Shown here: in pieces, positions 27,268-37,700 of the stretch
How positions within the stretch are numbered: the stretch's first letter is position 1
Layout of the letters: the number at the start of each line of letters is the position of its first letter
DNA from: Shewanella sp. TC10
GTDB lineage: Bacteria; Pseudomonadota; Gammaproteobacteria; Enterobacterales; Shewanellaceae
Reading direction: 5' to 3'
Assembly (NCBI RefSeq): GCF_009663145.1
Contig: NZ_VKHR01000039.1
Location: 1 to 53,376, forward strand
DNA: 53,376 nucleotides
The notes under the pieces: generated by a model
The model's database searches: none
What the model was told of the DNA's origin: nothing
Seen by the model: only the letters and a program-made list of their open reading frames with translations
Translations under genes and position numbers: made by a program

Positions 27268-27603
27268 TTAAATCACGTAACGAATATAAAAACCTGCTGT
27301 TAACGACACCAAAAGTAACACGGGAATATTAATCCAGTACTCGACTTTTCTAGCTGTTTTAGCATAATAGTTTACCGCTAAATTAACTAAGCTAATACCA
27401 GCACAGCACCAGATCAAATATTCTAGCTTAATGGTTAAATCAGGATCCCAGTCAAAACGAACCTCTACACCTTTGCTCAAGTAATAGCCAACAACTCTAT
27501 CTGGCCTAGCTTCACCGAACACAATTAATGCATATACTGCCAAACTCCAGCCGGTGATTGAAAGTACCGCTAATATAAATTGCAAAATTTTGGTTTTGGA
27601 CAT
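27268..27603 (-). CDS. small membrane protein, three segments
   Basis: A 111-residue protein with three hydrophobic stretches: near the start (ILAVLSITGWSLAVYALIVFG), in the middle (LEYLIWCCAGISLVNLAVNY) and at the end (IPVLLLVSLTAGFYIRYVI). A charged loop lies between the first two. AGGTGG is placed 4 bases before the ATG. I do not recognise a named family. It is convergent with the CoA pyrophosphatase gene and divergent from asnS. An inner-membrane location is the only safe inference. Confidence 0.75.
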   Translation of the reverse strand: MSKTKILQFILAVLSITGWSLAVYALIVFGEARPDRVVGYYLSKGVEVRFDWDPDLTIKLEYLIWCCAGISLVNLAVNYYAKTARKVEYWINIPVLLLVSLTAGFYIRYVI

Positions 27604-27863
27604 TTAACCACCTACATCAAGAAGATGTTAATAAAATATACTCTTTCATCATACGCTTACAAGCTAAATTTGAGATCACTTTATCAATCAAACTGAGCTT
27701 AAGTTTACAATTTTTGACTCAATAGACAGTGTTTAACACCCGATAATGTTAAAAGTTAGCTAATTATCTTGTTATAAGGGGCTTTTCGGCTTGTTAAAAG
27801 ACGATTTCAAGGTAATATAAAGCACTTATTTATATCATTGATCCATTGGAGAACTAAGCAACA

Positions 27864-29264
27864 ATGAGCATTACATCTGTCGCTTCTGTATTTAAAGGTG
27901 ACTTCGCGATTGGTTCGCAAGTTACGGTACGTGGTTGGGTTCGTTCACGCCGCGATTCTAAGGCTGGAATATCATTCCTAGCTGTTTATGACGGTTCATG
28001 TTTTGATCCTATTCAAGGCGTAGTACCAAATAATTTAGATAATTATACTGAAGAAGTGCTCAAGCTGACTGCTGGTTGTTCAGTGGTGATGACTGGTGAA
28101 GTTGTAGAATCACCAGGTAAAGGTCAAGCATACGAAATGCAAGTGACTAAAGTTGAAGTTACCGGTTTTGTTGAAGATCCTGACACTTACCCAATGGCAG
28201 CCAAACGTCACTCAATTGAGTACCTTCGTGAGCTTGCCCACTTACGCCCTCGCACTAACATCATTGGTGCTGTTGCACGCGTACGTAACTGTCTGTCTCA
28301 AGCTATCCACCGTTTTTACAACGAACAAGGATACATTTGGGTTTCAACTCCATTAATCACAGCTTCTGATACTGAAGGCGCTGGTGAGATGTTCCGCGTA
28401 TCAACTTTAGATATGGAAAACTTACCGCGTACTGATAAAGGTGCCGTCGATTTTTCTGAAGACTTTTTCGGTAAAGAGTCATTCTTAACCGTATCCGGTC
28501 AGTTAAATGCTGAAACCTACGCTTGTGCTTTATCTAAAGTGTATACCTTTGGCCCAACATTTCGCGCTGAAAACTCAAACACAAGCCGTCACTTAGCTGA
28601 GTTCTGGATGGTTGAGCCTGAAATCGCTTTTGCTGATCTTGATGATGCAGCCAAATTGGCTGAAGACATGCTTAAGTATTGTTTCCGTGCAGTTCTAGAT
28701 GAGCGTCGTGATGACTTAGAGTTCTTTGCACAGCGTGTTGAGAAAACCGCAATTGAACGTCTAGAAGCGTTTGTTACTAGTGACTTTGCTCAAATCGATT
28801 ACACTGATGCAATTGAAATCTTAAAAGCATGTGATAAGAAGTTTGAATTTGATGTCGAATGGGGCATCGATTTACATTCAGAACATGAACGTTACCTTGC
28901 AGAAGAACACTTTAAAGCACCTGTTGTTGTTAAAAACTACCCGAAAGACATTAAAGCATTCTACATGCGCTTAAATGATGACGGTAAAACTGTTGCAGCA
29001 ATGGACGTACTTGCTCCTGGTATCGGTGAGATCATTGGCGGCGCACAACGTGAAGAACGTTTAGACGTACTTGATGCACGTTTAGCTGATATGGAATTAG
29101 ATCAAGAAGATTACTGGTGGTACCGTGACTTACGTCGTTATGGCACTGTACCTCATGCAGGTTTCGGTTTAGGTTTTGAGCGCTTAGTGTCTTATGTAAC
29201 TGGCGTTAGCAATATTCGTGACGTGATCCCATTCCCACGTGCACCTAAATCAGCAAATTTCTAG
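27864..29264 (+). CDS. asnS: asparaginyl-tRNA synthetase
   Basis: A 466-residue class IIb aminoacyl-tRNA synthetase that charges tRNA-Asn. The N-terminal OB fold for anticodon binding begins around [20 protein letters not shown]. Class II motif 2 is [21 protein letters not shown] and motif 3 is [15 protein letters not shown]. The sequence lacks the Asp-specific insertion of AspRS and matches AsnRS in length (E. coli 466). GGAG stands 13 bases before the ATG. A strong terminator follows. The five tRNA-Asn genes of the window lie about 9 kb downstream. Confidence 0.97.
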   Translation: MSITSVASVFKGDFAIGSQVTVRGWVRSRRDSKAGISFLAVYDGSCFDPIQGVVPNNLDNYTEEVLKLTAGCSVVMTGEVVESPGKGQAYEMQVTKVEVTGFVEDPDTYPMAAKRHSIEYLRELAHLRPRTNIIGAVARVRNCLSQAIHRFYNEQGYIWVSTPLITASDTEGAGEMFRVSTLDMENLPRTDKGAVDFSEDFFGKESFLTVSGQLNAETYACALSKVYTFGPTFRAENSNTSRHLAEFWMVEPEIAFADLDDAAKLAEDMLKYCFRAVLDERRDDLEFFAQRVEKTAIERLEAFVTSDFAQIDYTDAIEILKACDKKFEFDVEWGIDLHSEHERYLAEEHFKAPVVVKNYPKDIKAFYMRLNDDGKTVAAMDVLAPGIGEIIGGAQREERLDVLDARLADMELDQEDYWWYRDLRRYGTVPHAGFGLGFERLVSYVTGVSNIRDVIPFPRAPKSANF

Positions 29265-29287
29265 ATTAGAACCTGAATAAGTTTCTG

Positions 29288-29316
29288 AAAAAAACGCGCT
29301 TTTAGCGCGTTTTTTT
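29288..29316 (+). terminator. rho-independent terminator of asnS
   Basis: AAAAACGCGC, a TTTTA loop, then GCGCGTTTTTTT, 24 bases after the asnS stop. Confidence 0.93.
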
Positions 29317-29816
29317 ATTCTTTTAGTTTGTGCTTGTATCTCTTATCCAGTTGTTGTCTAGTCGGCAATCTTAGATATTCAAAAGCACCCTTACCATTCA
29401 AAATAATTCATCAAAAAGACCGATTAATACTTTAAAAGATTCAAACCCCTTACAGGCGGCAGTTTTGCAATGATCAATTTTAATCGTTAAACAATAAAGC
29501 TTGTATGTCGTTAAATAACCGCTCAACTTCCTCACTTACAACGTCCGCCTTTATAATCGAATCAAACCGAACAGCTTCAATCCCATGGCAATCTTTTCCA
29601 TGGAGTTGAAAACTCAATAAAACAATGTTCAACAACAGATTTTATTACGCTTTAATTTCAACCTAGTTTCATTAATTAATCAGGTAACTAAAAATACTGA
29701 GTTTTAAAATCATCAAACATCAACAATTTTACTATTAGATGTCCTACTAGCTTTATAAATCAAAAAGATGCCATATAATTAATTCATACTAAAACCTCAT
29801 CACTATCGAGCGAATA
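29317..29816. other. 500-base gap with possible decayed coding remnant
   Basis: No intact gene. On the minus strand, about 29480-29640, two overlapping frames read like pieces of one protein: SVVEHCFIEFSTPWK in one and CHGIEAVRFDSIIKADVV in the other. The second ends in VERLFNDIQALLFND and a stop. This looks like a frameshifted 3' remnant, though no family is recognised. The last 150 bases before 29817 must carry the promoter of the next gene. Confidence 0.4.
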
Positions 29817-31700
29817 ATGGAAGTCGAACTACTTGAAATTCGAAACTTCATCCGCCAATACCCACCTTTTGATCAACTGCCTGAACAAGCATTAATCGAA
29901 GTGTCAAAAAGCGTCGAAATATCTTATTACCGCGCTGACAGTATGGTGATCGAATTTGAAGATAAGATTCATGATCTGTATATGATCCGCAGCGGTATAG
30001 TTGAAATATATCGCCGTAAAGGTGAGCTCTATAATCGACTCGATCAAGGTGGTTTGTTTGGACAACTTGGCTTATTGACCAACAATAAAGTTCGCTATCC
30101 TGCAAAAGCAGTTAAAGACACCTTGCTTTATTGCATTCCCGAAAATATTTTTGAAGAGTTCTGTGAACGTTACGATGCCTTTGCTGAGTTTGTTGAAGTT
30201 GAAGGTAGCATTCGACTACAGCAAGCTGTTGAAGATAATAGTGATGATGCTAACTCTCTGACCACATCTAAAGTCAAAACCATTCTAAGCGCCGAACCTG
30301 TGATGTTGCCTAATACAACGTCAATTCAGGATGTTGCCAGGATTATGACCAATGAGAATGTGTCAGCAGCCATTATTAATGATCCAAGCCTTACAGATGA
30401 GGGTGGCAATAGTTTTGTCGGTATCATTACCGTTCGCGATCTTTGCGCAAAAGTGATTGCTGAAGGCTTAGACGTAGATACGCCAGTGGGCGAAGTGATG
30501 TCCACAGAGCTTATTTCACTGGATCATAATGCCTATATATTTGAAGCCATGCTATTAATGCTTCGATACAACGTTCACCACCTACCCATCTTAAAAAACA
30601 GGCAACCTATCGGCTTAATTGAAGTCACAGATATTATCCGATATGAATCTCAAAACAGTTTGTTAATAGTCAGCAGTATTTTTCAGCAAAACAGCATTGA
30701 AGATTTAACTGTATTGGCCCAACAAAACAGTGCTTGTTTTGTCCGTATGGTTAACGAGGATGCTAACTCGCATATGGTCGGTCGGGCAATGTCAGAAATT
30801 GGCCGCAGTTTTAAGCAACGACTTCTTGAATTAGCCGAAGAAAAGTTTGGTCCGCCGCCAGTGCCCTATTGTTTTCTTGCACTGGGTTCCATGGCGCGTG
30901 ATGAACAGTTAATCGTCACAGATCAAGATAATGCCATTATTCTCGACAATGATTATCAAGAATCACTACATGGTGAATATTTTGAAAACCTTGCTAACTA
31001 TGTTTGTGATGGCTTAGATGCATGTGGGTATACCTATTGCACTGGCGATATTATGGCGACTAACCCTGAATACCGTAAAACTCAATCTCAATGGGAAGAT
31101 TGCTTTGCTGACTGGATTGAAAATCCGAACCCTCAAGCATTATTAAACTGTTCAATTTTCTTCGATTTGTATGGCGTGTATGGCAGACCCAAATGGGCGG
31201 AACAACTAAATGCTTTCATTCTAAGAAAAGCGAAAAAAAATAACCGCTTTTTAGCCTGCCTTGCTCGAAATGCGTTAAACCGAACTCCACCATTAGGCTT
31301 CTTTAAAGATTTCGTCATGGAAAAAGATGGTCGTCATAACAATTCGATCAACCTGAAAAGACGTGGAACTGCCCCATTGGCAGATTTAATCCGTGTTCAT
31401 GCACTGGCGATTGGTTCCCAATCGCAAAACTCTTTCGATAGATTGGAAGACATTATTGAAGCTGGGATCTTGCCTGCATCCAAAGGGAAAGATTTACAAC
31501 ATGCTATGGAATTAATTTCATTGGTACGTATTCGTCATCAAGCATTGGATATTGAGTCGGAACAAGAACCCGATAACAACATTGAACCTGAGAACATGTC
31601 AGACTTTGAAAGACGAAATCTAAAAGATGCTTTCTTGGTGCTGAGTAGTGCCCAAAACTTCTTAAAATTCCGCTACAGTGCTAATAGTATGCAGGGGTAA
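29817..31700 (+). CDS. CNB-CBS-DUF294 putative nucleotidyltransferase
   Basis: A 627-residue multidomain signalling protein. Residues of about 15-130 form a cyclic-nucleotide-binding-like (CRP/FNR effector) domain (MIRSGIVEIYRRKGELYNRL, GGLFGQLGLL). Residues of about 150-280 are a CBS pair (VMLPNTTSIQDVARIM, EVMSTELISL). The middle is the DUF294 nucleotidyltransferase-like domain with LGSMARDEQLIVTDQDNAII, where the G-S-x8-D-x-D pattern is intact. The C-terminus is the DUF294-associated helical domain. The architecture is that of bacterial proteins often found with a DEDD exonuclease and acetate-uptake genes. The exonuclease is present here, 3 bases downstream, so the two form an operon. Substrate and ligand are unknown. 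Confidence 0.9.
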   Translation: MEVELLEIRNFIRQYPPFDQLPEQALIEVSKSVEISYYRADSMVIEFEDKIHDLYMIRSGIVEIYRRKGELYNRLDQGGLFGQLGLLTNNKVRYPAKAVKDTLLYCIPENIFEEFCERYDAFAEFVEVEGSIRLQQAVEDNSDDANSLTTSKVKTILSAEPVMLPNTTSIQDVARIMTNENVSAAIINDPSLTDEGGNSFVGIITVRDLCAKVIAEGLDVDTPVGEVMSTELISLDHNAYIFEAMLLMLRYNVHHLPILKNRQPIGLIEVTDIIRYESQNSLLIVSSIFQQNSIEDLTVLAQQNSACFVRMVNEDANSHMVGRAMSEIGRSFKQRLLELAEEKFGPPPVPYCFLALGSMARDEQLIVTDQDNAIILDNDYQESLHGEYFENLANYVCDGLDACGYTYCTGDIMATNPEYRKTQSQWEDCFADWIENPNPQALLNCSIFFDLYGVYGRPKWAEQLNAFILRKAKKNNRFLACLARNALNRTPPLGFFKDFVMEKDGRHNNSINLKRRGTAPLADLIRVHALAIGSQSQNSFDRLEDIIEAGILPASKGKDLQHAMELISLVRIRHQALDIESEQEPDNNIEPENMSDFERRNLKDAFLVLSSAQNFLKFRYSANSMQG

Positions 31701-31703
31701 GTT

Positions 31704-32420
31704 ATGCGTAACTTCACTAATCAAGAAGTATTGAACTGGGAAGCTTTTTTACGGATCAAAGAGAAAGAAAGCAAAGATAGTCGCCTAACTCATTTTTATG
31801 AGGCGGGCACTTATCATGGCGAAACGAAGCTAAAAGATATAGAGTTTGTGGCGCTAGATTTTGAAACCACGGGCTTAGATGCCGACCAAAACAGTATCAT
31901 TAGTATTGGTTTAGTGCCCTTTACTCTAAAGAGAATTGCATTAAGAAATGCTAAGCATTGGTTCGTAACACCGGAAGATAAGTTACAAGAAGACTCAATC
32001 ATTATTCACGGGATCACCCATTCTGATTTAAAAGGTGCACCAGATTTACTGCGCATTTTAGAGCAACTATTAGATGAGTTAGCGGGCAAGATTGTAGTTG
32101 TACACTACAGACGGATTGAGCGAGATTTTTTTGATACAGCCTTGCGTACCCTAATAAATGAAGGTATTGCGTTCCCTGTTGTTGATACCATGCAATTAGA
32201 AGCACAAATACTTCAAGCTAAACCAAAGAGTTTTTTAGATTGGTTTAAACCTAAACAGCATGAATCAATTCGTTTAGGCGGCAGCCGCCTTCGTTATAAC
32301 TTACCCACTTATCCGCCCCATGACGCATTAACTGACGCCATTGCGACTGCAGAGTTACTGCAGGCACAGGTATTCCACCACTTTAGTCCAGACACACCAA
32401 TTAAGAAGTTATGGGTATAA
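31704..32420 (+). CDS. DEDDh 3'-5' exonuclease, DnaQ/PolC epsilon-like
   Basis: A 238-residue exonuclease of the DnaQ superfamily. ExoI is FVALDFETTGLD (Asp and Glu). The GITHSDLKGAPD and VVHYRRIERDFFD segments carry the next acidic residue. ExoIII is PPHDALTDAIATAELL, giving His and the final Asp, so the DEDDh set is complete. An N-terminal 45 residues precede the nuclease fold. AGGGG overlaps the previous gene's end, and the ATG is 3 bases after that stop, so the genes are coupled. The target nucleic acid is unknown; a role with its CBS-DUF294 partner is inferred from the operon only. Confidence 0.9.
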   Translation: MRNFTNQEVLNWEAFLRIKEKESKDSRLTHFYEAGTYHGETKLKDIEFVALDFETTGLDADQNSIISIGLVPFTLKRIALRNAKHWFVTPEDKLQEDSIIIHGITHSDLKGAPDLLRILEQLLDELAGKIVVVHYRRIERDFFDTALRTLINEGIAFPVVDTMQLEAQILQAKPKSFLDWFKPKQHESIRLGGSRLRYNLPTYPPHDALTDAIATAELLQAQVFHHFSPDTPIKKLWV

Positions 32421-32498
32421 ACTGGTATTCATCCAAAATGCAATTACCAACATCCCCGCTCACAGTTTAAAGCAGTCTTAAGCAAAATTTGAACATAA

Positions 32499-32536
32499 AA
32501 AAACCGAATCAACAGTTTTCTGATTGATTCGGTTTG
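32499..32536. terminator. bidirectional terminator
   Basis: AAACCGAATCAA and TTGATTCGGTTT form a 12-bp stem, with A residues before it and T/G residues after. It lies between the convergent exonuclease and BCCT genes. Confidence 0.85.
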
Positions 32537-32604
32537 TGTTTATTCTTAGTTTAGATTTTAACGCTTAATAAATCATCCTCTATCTATTAGCGTTCATTCA
32601 ACGT

Positions 32605-34182
32605 TTAACGGAACTGCTTTTCAGTTCTTAGACCCATTATCAAGCTAACACACATTATCAGTAGAATAATGGTGAAAGGTAAAGCAGTCGAAATAGCACC
32701 TGCTTGCAGAGCTTCAATGGCTTCTTTACCACCAACCCATACTAACGCTGCTGCTATTGCACCTTCCACTAATGCCCAAAAGACACGTTGCGGTACTGGC
32801 GCATCGACTTTACCGCCAGAAGTAATACTGTCGATTACAAGTGAACCTGAATCTGATGAGGTCACGAAGAAAACCAGTACTAACACAACCGCTAATAACG
32901 ATAAAATACTACCCATAGGCAATTGGTCAAATACTTGGAACATAGCTAACGGTACTTCAGTTAAACCCTTTTCACCTAATGCGCCGACATTATTAGCCAC
33001 TTGATCGATACCTACACCACCAAACACTGACATCCACACAATAGTGACAACTGTAGGTGCGATTAATACCGCCGTCATAAACTCACGAATTGTGCGTCCA
33101 CGTGAAATACGTGCAATGAACATCCCTACAAATGGGGACCAAGAAATCCACCATGCCCAATAAAAGACTGTCCAACCATGCATCCAAGCTTCATCATCAC
33201 GGCCCATAGGGTTACTTAAAGGAATAATATTTTCCACATAGCCCATTATCGTTGTTGGAATGGTTCCCATAGCAACTGCAAAGCAAACAAATGCAACAAA
33301 CACCAGTAAAACCAGTGCAAGTAGCATATTGATATTACTAATAACCTTAACACCGCCATCGATGCCACGGAAAACGGAAATCACAGCGACTAACGTAACT
33401 GCAAAAATGATAACAATTTGCAGTAATAAGCTGTTATCTACTCCAAAAATATGATGAAAACCACTGGCTGCTTGTTGAGCTCCAAGACCTAATGAAGTCG
33501 CCAAGCCAAATAAGGTGGCAAGCACTGCAAGGATATCGACAACATGTCCAGGCCAACCCCAAGTTCTATCGCCTAAAATTGGATAGAAAACAGAGCGCAT
33601 TGATAAAGGTAGGCCTTTATTGAATGCAAAAAATGCTAAAGATAAAGACACCACTCCATAGATAGCCCATGGATGAAGCCCCCAATGGAACATGGTTGCT
33701 CCTAGTGCAACTTTAGCGGCTTCTGGTGTATTAGGCGTTACATTTAATGGCGTTTCATACCAGCCAGTGAAATAAGCAACAGGTTCAGCGACAGCCCAAA
33801 ACATTAAACCGATACCCATACCTGCGGCAAATAACATGGCAACCCATGACAGCCTCGAATAATCTGTTTTTGCCTCATCTCCACCTAAACGAATTTTACC
33901 AAAAGGCGAAATGATCATCGCTAAACAAAATAAAACAAAAATATTGGCTGACCACATAAACAAGCCATCAAAAGCGCCAATGATTTTCCATTTAATGCCA
34001 TCTAACACAGATTTAGAGGTTTCTGGATCCACCAGCAATATGGCAATAATGAAAATTCCGATTAAGGAAGCACTGATCCCAAAAACTGGGTTGTGTACAT
34101 CGAACCCCCATTTTTGTATGTTGTCTTGACCGACGGTGTAATCAGTATTATCAATACTGTATTTATCTTTATTAGTATTCAT
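32605..34182 (-). CDS. BCCT-family betaine/choline/carnitine transporter
   Basis: A 525-residue secondary transporter with about 12 membrane segments. Family signatures are GMGIGLMFWAVAEPVAYF in the substrate and cation-binding helix and the conserved Trp-rich WTVFYWAWWISWSPFVGMF, followed by IARISRGRTIREF. It probably takes up a quaternary-ammonium osmolyte or related compound. The glycine-rich stretch here (MGIGLMFW) differs slightly from the Na+-coupled glycine-betaine carriers (MGIGIMYF), so substrate and coupling ion are open. GAGGA precedes the ATG at a short distance. It is a single-gene unit between two terminators. Confidence 0.92.
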   Translation of the reverse strand: MNTNKDKYSIDNTDYTVGQDNIQKWGFDVHNPVFGISASLIGIFIIAILLVDPETSKSVLDGIKWKIIGAFDGLFMWSANIFVLFCLAMIISPFGKIRLGGDEAKTDYSRLSWVAMLFAAGMGIGLMFWAVAEPVAYFTGWYETPLNVTPNTPEAAKVALGATMFHWGLHPWAIYGVVSLSLAFFAFNKGLPLSMRSVFYPILGDRTWGWPGHVVDILAVLATLFGLATSLGLGAQQAASGFHHIFGVDNSLLLQIVIIFAVTLVAVISVFRGIDGGVKVISNINMLLALVLLVFVAFVCFAVAMGTIPTTIMGYVENIIPLSNPMGRDDEAWMHGWTVFYWAWWISWSPFVGMFIARISRGRTIREFMTAVLIAPTVVTIVWMSVFGGVGIDQVANNVGALGEKGLTEVPLAMFQVFDQLPMGSILSLLAVVLVLVFFVTSSDSGSLVIDSITSGGKVDAPVPQRVFWALVEGAIAAALVWVGGKEAIEALQAGAISTALPFTIILLIMCVSLIMGLRTEKQFR

Positions 34183-34404
34183 TCATCCTCGTTTAGAAGA
34201 ACTTTCATTTGAAAAATGTAATTATATTTTACGTTATTTAGCAATATTTTGCAGCCAAAGCGCCAAAGCAATTACGTTCTATTTAACTATTCAAGCTAAA
34301 GATTAGATGTTCTTAGCAAAAGTGGTTAATCAAAATCGCAAATTTACTTAAATTTTAATCAAGACGAAATGCAAATGAGTTCAATTTAATCCTGTTTCAG
34401 CAAT

Positions 34405-34437
34405 AAAAAAGGCTTAGCACATTTGCTAAACCTTTTA
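34405..34437 (-). terminator. terminator downstream of uvrB
   Basis: AAAAGGCTTAGCA and TGCTAAACCTTTT form an imperfect 13-bp stem about 45 bases past the uvrB stop. Confidence 0.8.
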
Positions 34438-34481
34438 AGTCAATTGGTATTGGTACTAATAATAGGTAAGAAATCGGTCAG

Positions 34482-36521
34482 TTAACTATTTAGAATAATT
34501 TGCTCACGAAGTTTCTTCACTTCATCACGTAATGATGCAGCCTGTTCAAATTCAAGATCACGTGCATGTTGATGCATTTGCTTTTCAAGGGCATCAATTT
34601 GCTGCGATAACTCGGCAACACTTTGAACTTTAACACTGCCAGTATTGTATTCAGCTTCTTTTTCAGCAACTTTACCGAACGCTGTGTACTGATGTTTACT
34701 ATTGCCGCGATGCGGATCACCTAAATCCATTACATCAGTGACTTTCTTAGTCACCCCTTTGGGAATTTGGCCTAATTTCAGGTTATGAGCATGCTGCTTC
34801 TCACGTCGGCGCTCAGTTTCACCAATGGCCTTTTCCATGGATTTGGTAATAGTGTCAGCATACAAAATAACTTTACCATTAACGTTACGTGCAGCACGTC
34901 CAATGGTCTGAATAAGTGAGCGCTCAGAGCGTAAAAATCCTTCTTTGTCAGCATCTAAAATACACACTAACGATACTTCAGGCATATCTAAACCTTCACG
35001 AAGTAAATTAATGCCTACCAGTACATCAAAGTGCCCTAAACGCAGATCTCGAATGACTTCGACTCGTTCAACCGTATCGATATCTGAGTGTAAATATCTA
35101 ACTTTTACCCCATGCTCGTCTAAGTATTCGGTTAAATCTTCAGACATGCGTTTGGTTAATGTGGTGATAAGTACTCTTTCGTTTGCAGCCACACGTTTCG
35201 GGATTTCAGATAGTAAGTCATCAACCTGAATAGCCACTGGACGAATTTCTATTTCAGGATCCAGTAGACCTGTCGGCCTTACGACTTGTTCAGCAATCTC
35301 GCCATCACTTTGCTCAAACTCATAATCACTTGGTGTCGCTGAGACAAAAACAGTCTGCGGCATTAATTGTTCAAACTCTTCGAATTTAAGCGGACGGTTA
35401 TCTAGCGCAGAAGGTAAACGGAAACCGTACTCAACAAGTGTGGTTTTACGGCTTCTATCCCCTTTATACATAGCACCAATTTGCGGTACAGTTACGTGGG
35501 ACTCATCGATAATAAGTAGACCGTTTGCTGGTAAATAATCTAATAGTGTTGGCGGTCCATCACCTTCTGAACGTCCAGATAAATAGCGCGAGTAGTTTTC
35601 AATACCCGAGCAATATCCTAGCTCGACCATCATTTCAATATCGTATTGTACGCGTTCAGAAATACGCTGCGCCTCAATGAGCTTATTGTTATCTAATAGC
35701 TCCTGACGACGTTCACGAAGTTCTTCCTTTATATGCTCTGTGGCTTCAATTATTTTCTCCCTAGGGGTCACATAGTGACTCTTAGGGTAAACAGTGGTGC
35801 GGGCTAAACGTCTTGTGACTTGTCCCGTTAAAGGGTCGAACTCACTCAATTGCTCAATTTCATCATCAAATAATTCAACTCTAACTGCATCACGTTCAGA
35901 CTCAGCTGGGAAAATATCAATCACTTCACCACGAACACGGAAAGTACCACGTTGTAAGTCAATGTCATTGCGTGTGTACTGCAATTCACCTAGCCGAGTA
36001 ATAATGTCTCGTTGCCCCATAAAATCGCCCTGGCGAAGATGTAACAGCATCTTCATATATAACTCAGGGTCACCTAAGCCATAAATAGCCGACACTGAAG
36101 CAATCAACACAACATCTTTACGCTCTAAAAGCGCTTTAGTCGCTGAAAGCCTCATCTGTTCAATATGAGCGTTTACTGAGGCATCTTTTTCAATAAAGGT
36201 GTTTGAAGCAGGAACATAGGCTTCTGGCTGATAGTAATCGTAATATGAGACAAAGTATTCAACGGCATTATTAGGAAAGAACTCCTTCATTTCGCCGTAT
36301 AACTGGGCAGCTAAAGTTTTGTTAGGCGCCATGATAATGGTTGGCCTACCAAGAGTTTGGATGAGGTTAGCAACGGTAAATGTTTTACCAGAACCTGTTA
36401 CACCTAATAAGGTTTGCTTTGCTACACCTGCTTCTAATCCATCGACCAATTGCTTAATAGCAGTCGGTTGGTCTCCTGCTGGCGAGTATTCTGAAACAAG
36501 ATTAAAAACTGGCTCTGTCAC
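34482..36521 (-). CDS. uvrB: excinuclease ABC subunit B
   Basis: A 679-residue nucleotide-excision-repair helicase-like protein that receives damage from UvrA and positions UvrC. Walker A is GVTGSGKT. The DNA-gripping beta-hairpin region contains [16 protein letters not shown]. The DEAD-like box is [10 protein letters not shown] and the helicase motif VI is QTIGRAARN. The C-terminal UVR domain ([20 protein letters not shown]) recruits UvrC. Length matches the E. coli protein of 673. The start is GTG at 36521, with GGAAG 7 bases upstream. I did not find a clear LexA box (CTGT-N8-ACAG) in the first 300 bases upstream. Confidence 0.97.
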   Translation of the reverse strand: MTEPVFNLVSEYSPAGDQPTAIKQLVDGLEAGVAKQTLLGVTGSGKTFTVANLIQTLGRPTIIMAPNKTLAAQLYGEMKEFFPNNAVEYFVSYYDYYQPEAYVPASNTFIEKDASVNAHIEQMRLSATKALLERKDVVLIASVSAIYGLGDPELYMKMLLHLRQGDFMGQRDIITRLGELQYTRNDIDLQRGTFRVRGEVIDIFPAESERDAVRVELFDDEIEQLSEFDPLTGQVTRRLARTTVYPKSHYVTPREKIIEATEHIKEELRERRQELLDNNKLIEAQRISERVQYDIEMMVELGYCSGIENYSRYLSGRSEGDGPPTLLDYLPANGLLIIDESHVTVPQIGAMYKGDRSRKTTLVEYGFRLPSALDNRPLKFEEFEQLMPQTVFVSATPSDYEFEQSDGEIAEQVVRPTGLLDPEIEIRPVAIQVDDLLSEIPKRVAANERVLITTLTKRMSEDLTEYLDEHGVKVRYLHSDIDTVERVEVIRDLRLGHFDVLVGINLLREGLDMPEVSLVCILDADKEGFLRSERSLIQTIGRAARNVNGKVILYADTITKSMEKAIGETERRREKQHAHNLKLGQIPKGVTKKVTDVMDLGDPHRGNSKHQYTAFGKVAEKEAEYNTGSVKVQSVAELSQQIDALEKQMHQHARDLEFEQAASLRDEVKKLREQIILNS

Positions 36522-37080
36522 AACAAAACTTCCTTAAAAAATCGATTTTCCATTTTATACTGAACTGATAATAGATTGCGACAACCATCATTTATAATTT
36601 ATCAGTAGGATTAATCAAAGATTGATTTCTACTAGATAAACTACACCATTAAAGATAAGGGATGTTATAACAACTTTTTTAGCTTAATTGCTGCATTTGT
36701 CATCAGTTCAATTTTTAACTTTTTCAAACGCTAACTCTCATTTTTTTCATCAATCTAAGACGTATAGCAAAAAAAGTCTGATCGGCTGCATAACAGTGCA
36801 TTATTACAATTTAGAGTACAAAAAATGAAATTATGCTACAACAGCCTCAAAAGATTGAAATTGACGATAAAACAGCCAAAAACGCCTATTCTATGGCAAT
36901 TTAATACACAATAGAGCTGATACATCTAGTACATTCAGCATCACTAAATAATCTTCCTCATTAGAAATGTATTGCAATTTATAACGTACTGATATTATGC
37001 AATATTTTCCAATTGCTAATTCAGAACAGTTTTTAACTTCTGTTCAATGAATATAGGGGCTTCAGAGGGTAATTTAAGAG

Positions 37081-37115
37081 TAACTCACAGGCTTATCCAC
37101 AGATTTAGTGGATAA
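37081..37115. promoter_or_regulatory. DnaA-box cluster, DARS1-like position
   Basis: TTATCCACA at 37093-37101 is a perfect consensus DnaA box. AGTGGATAA at 37107-37115 is an inverted box with one mismatch (TTATCCACT), and together they give an 8-bp perfect inverted repeat with a 7-base spacer. TAACTCACA at 37081-37089 is a weaker direct box. In E. coli the DnaA-reactivating sequence DARS1, which has three clustered DnaA boxes, lies just upstream of uvrB; this cluster is about 570 bases upstream of uvrB. Function is inferred. Confidence 0.55.
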
Positions 37116-37647
37116 CTCGCTCAAGCCCAATAATACTGGGCTATAGCGGTAAACAGAAATTAATAAAACAGTAAGAAAAGTAACATGAAATAAAATTACA
37201 TTTGTAAGTCTGCCTACGTAATCGCTTCTATTTTAGTCAATCTAGTATGATCATTGATTGCTTTATACTTGTAAAAATGATCGGATTAACCAGGGTATTA
37301 TCTCGCCTTTTTCAAACAAAGTCTGACTAAGCTATAGCATAAAGAAAAATAACTAGGGCAATGACCAGACCAATCAATTTTACTATGGTGACAAGTCAAA
37401 CCTTGTCGACATCATTTCTAAGAAATTTTTCCATTAATATCTTAATAAGTATACAAACAGTTAAGTAGAAAAACTGGTTAGAAGACTGAGATAAATACAT
37501 TGCTGAAGATGAGTGGCCAAAAGCTGTCAGTCAAAAATACAAGCCCAATGACATTGATTATAGATAAGCTTATATACAAGCAATCTAGCTTAAGGTTCTC
37601 TAGTCGACCTTAGGCAACAAGGCACATTATTCGAAAGAGCACCTTAT

Positions 37648-37700
37648 TATAGCTAGTCGTATATAACTAGGGTTATATAGCTAGACGTATATAGCTAGGC
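37648..37700. repeat. TATAGCTAG-type short repeats
   Basis: TATAGCTAGTCGTATATA (37648-37665) and TATAGCTAGACGTATATA (37676-37693) differ at one base. A partial third copy, TATAGCTAGGC, overlaps at 37690-37700. Between them is an inverted relative, ATAACTAGGGTTATA. Confidence 0.7.

Noticed and set aside
36522..36830. LexA (SOS) box in front of uvrB
   Set aside because: No CTGT-N8-ACAG match near the start; some gammaproteobacteria have a weaker site, but nothing convincing was seen.
37081..37142. Chromosomal replication origin
   Set aside because: There is no dnaA, gidA, parA or other origin gene nearby, only two or three DnaA boxes, and no AT-rich 13-mer series; a DARS-like site fits better.
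37490..37567. 25-codon protein-like frame as a gene
   Set aside because: No start or ribosome binding site, a stop directly upstream and no partner frame; at most a remnant.
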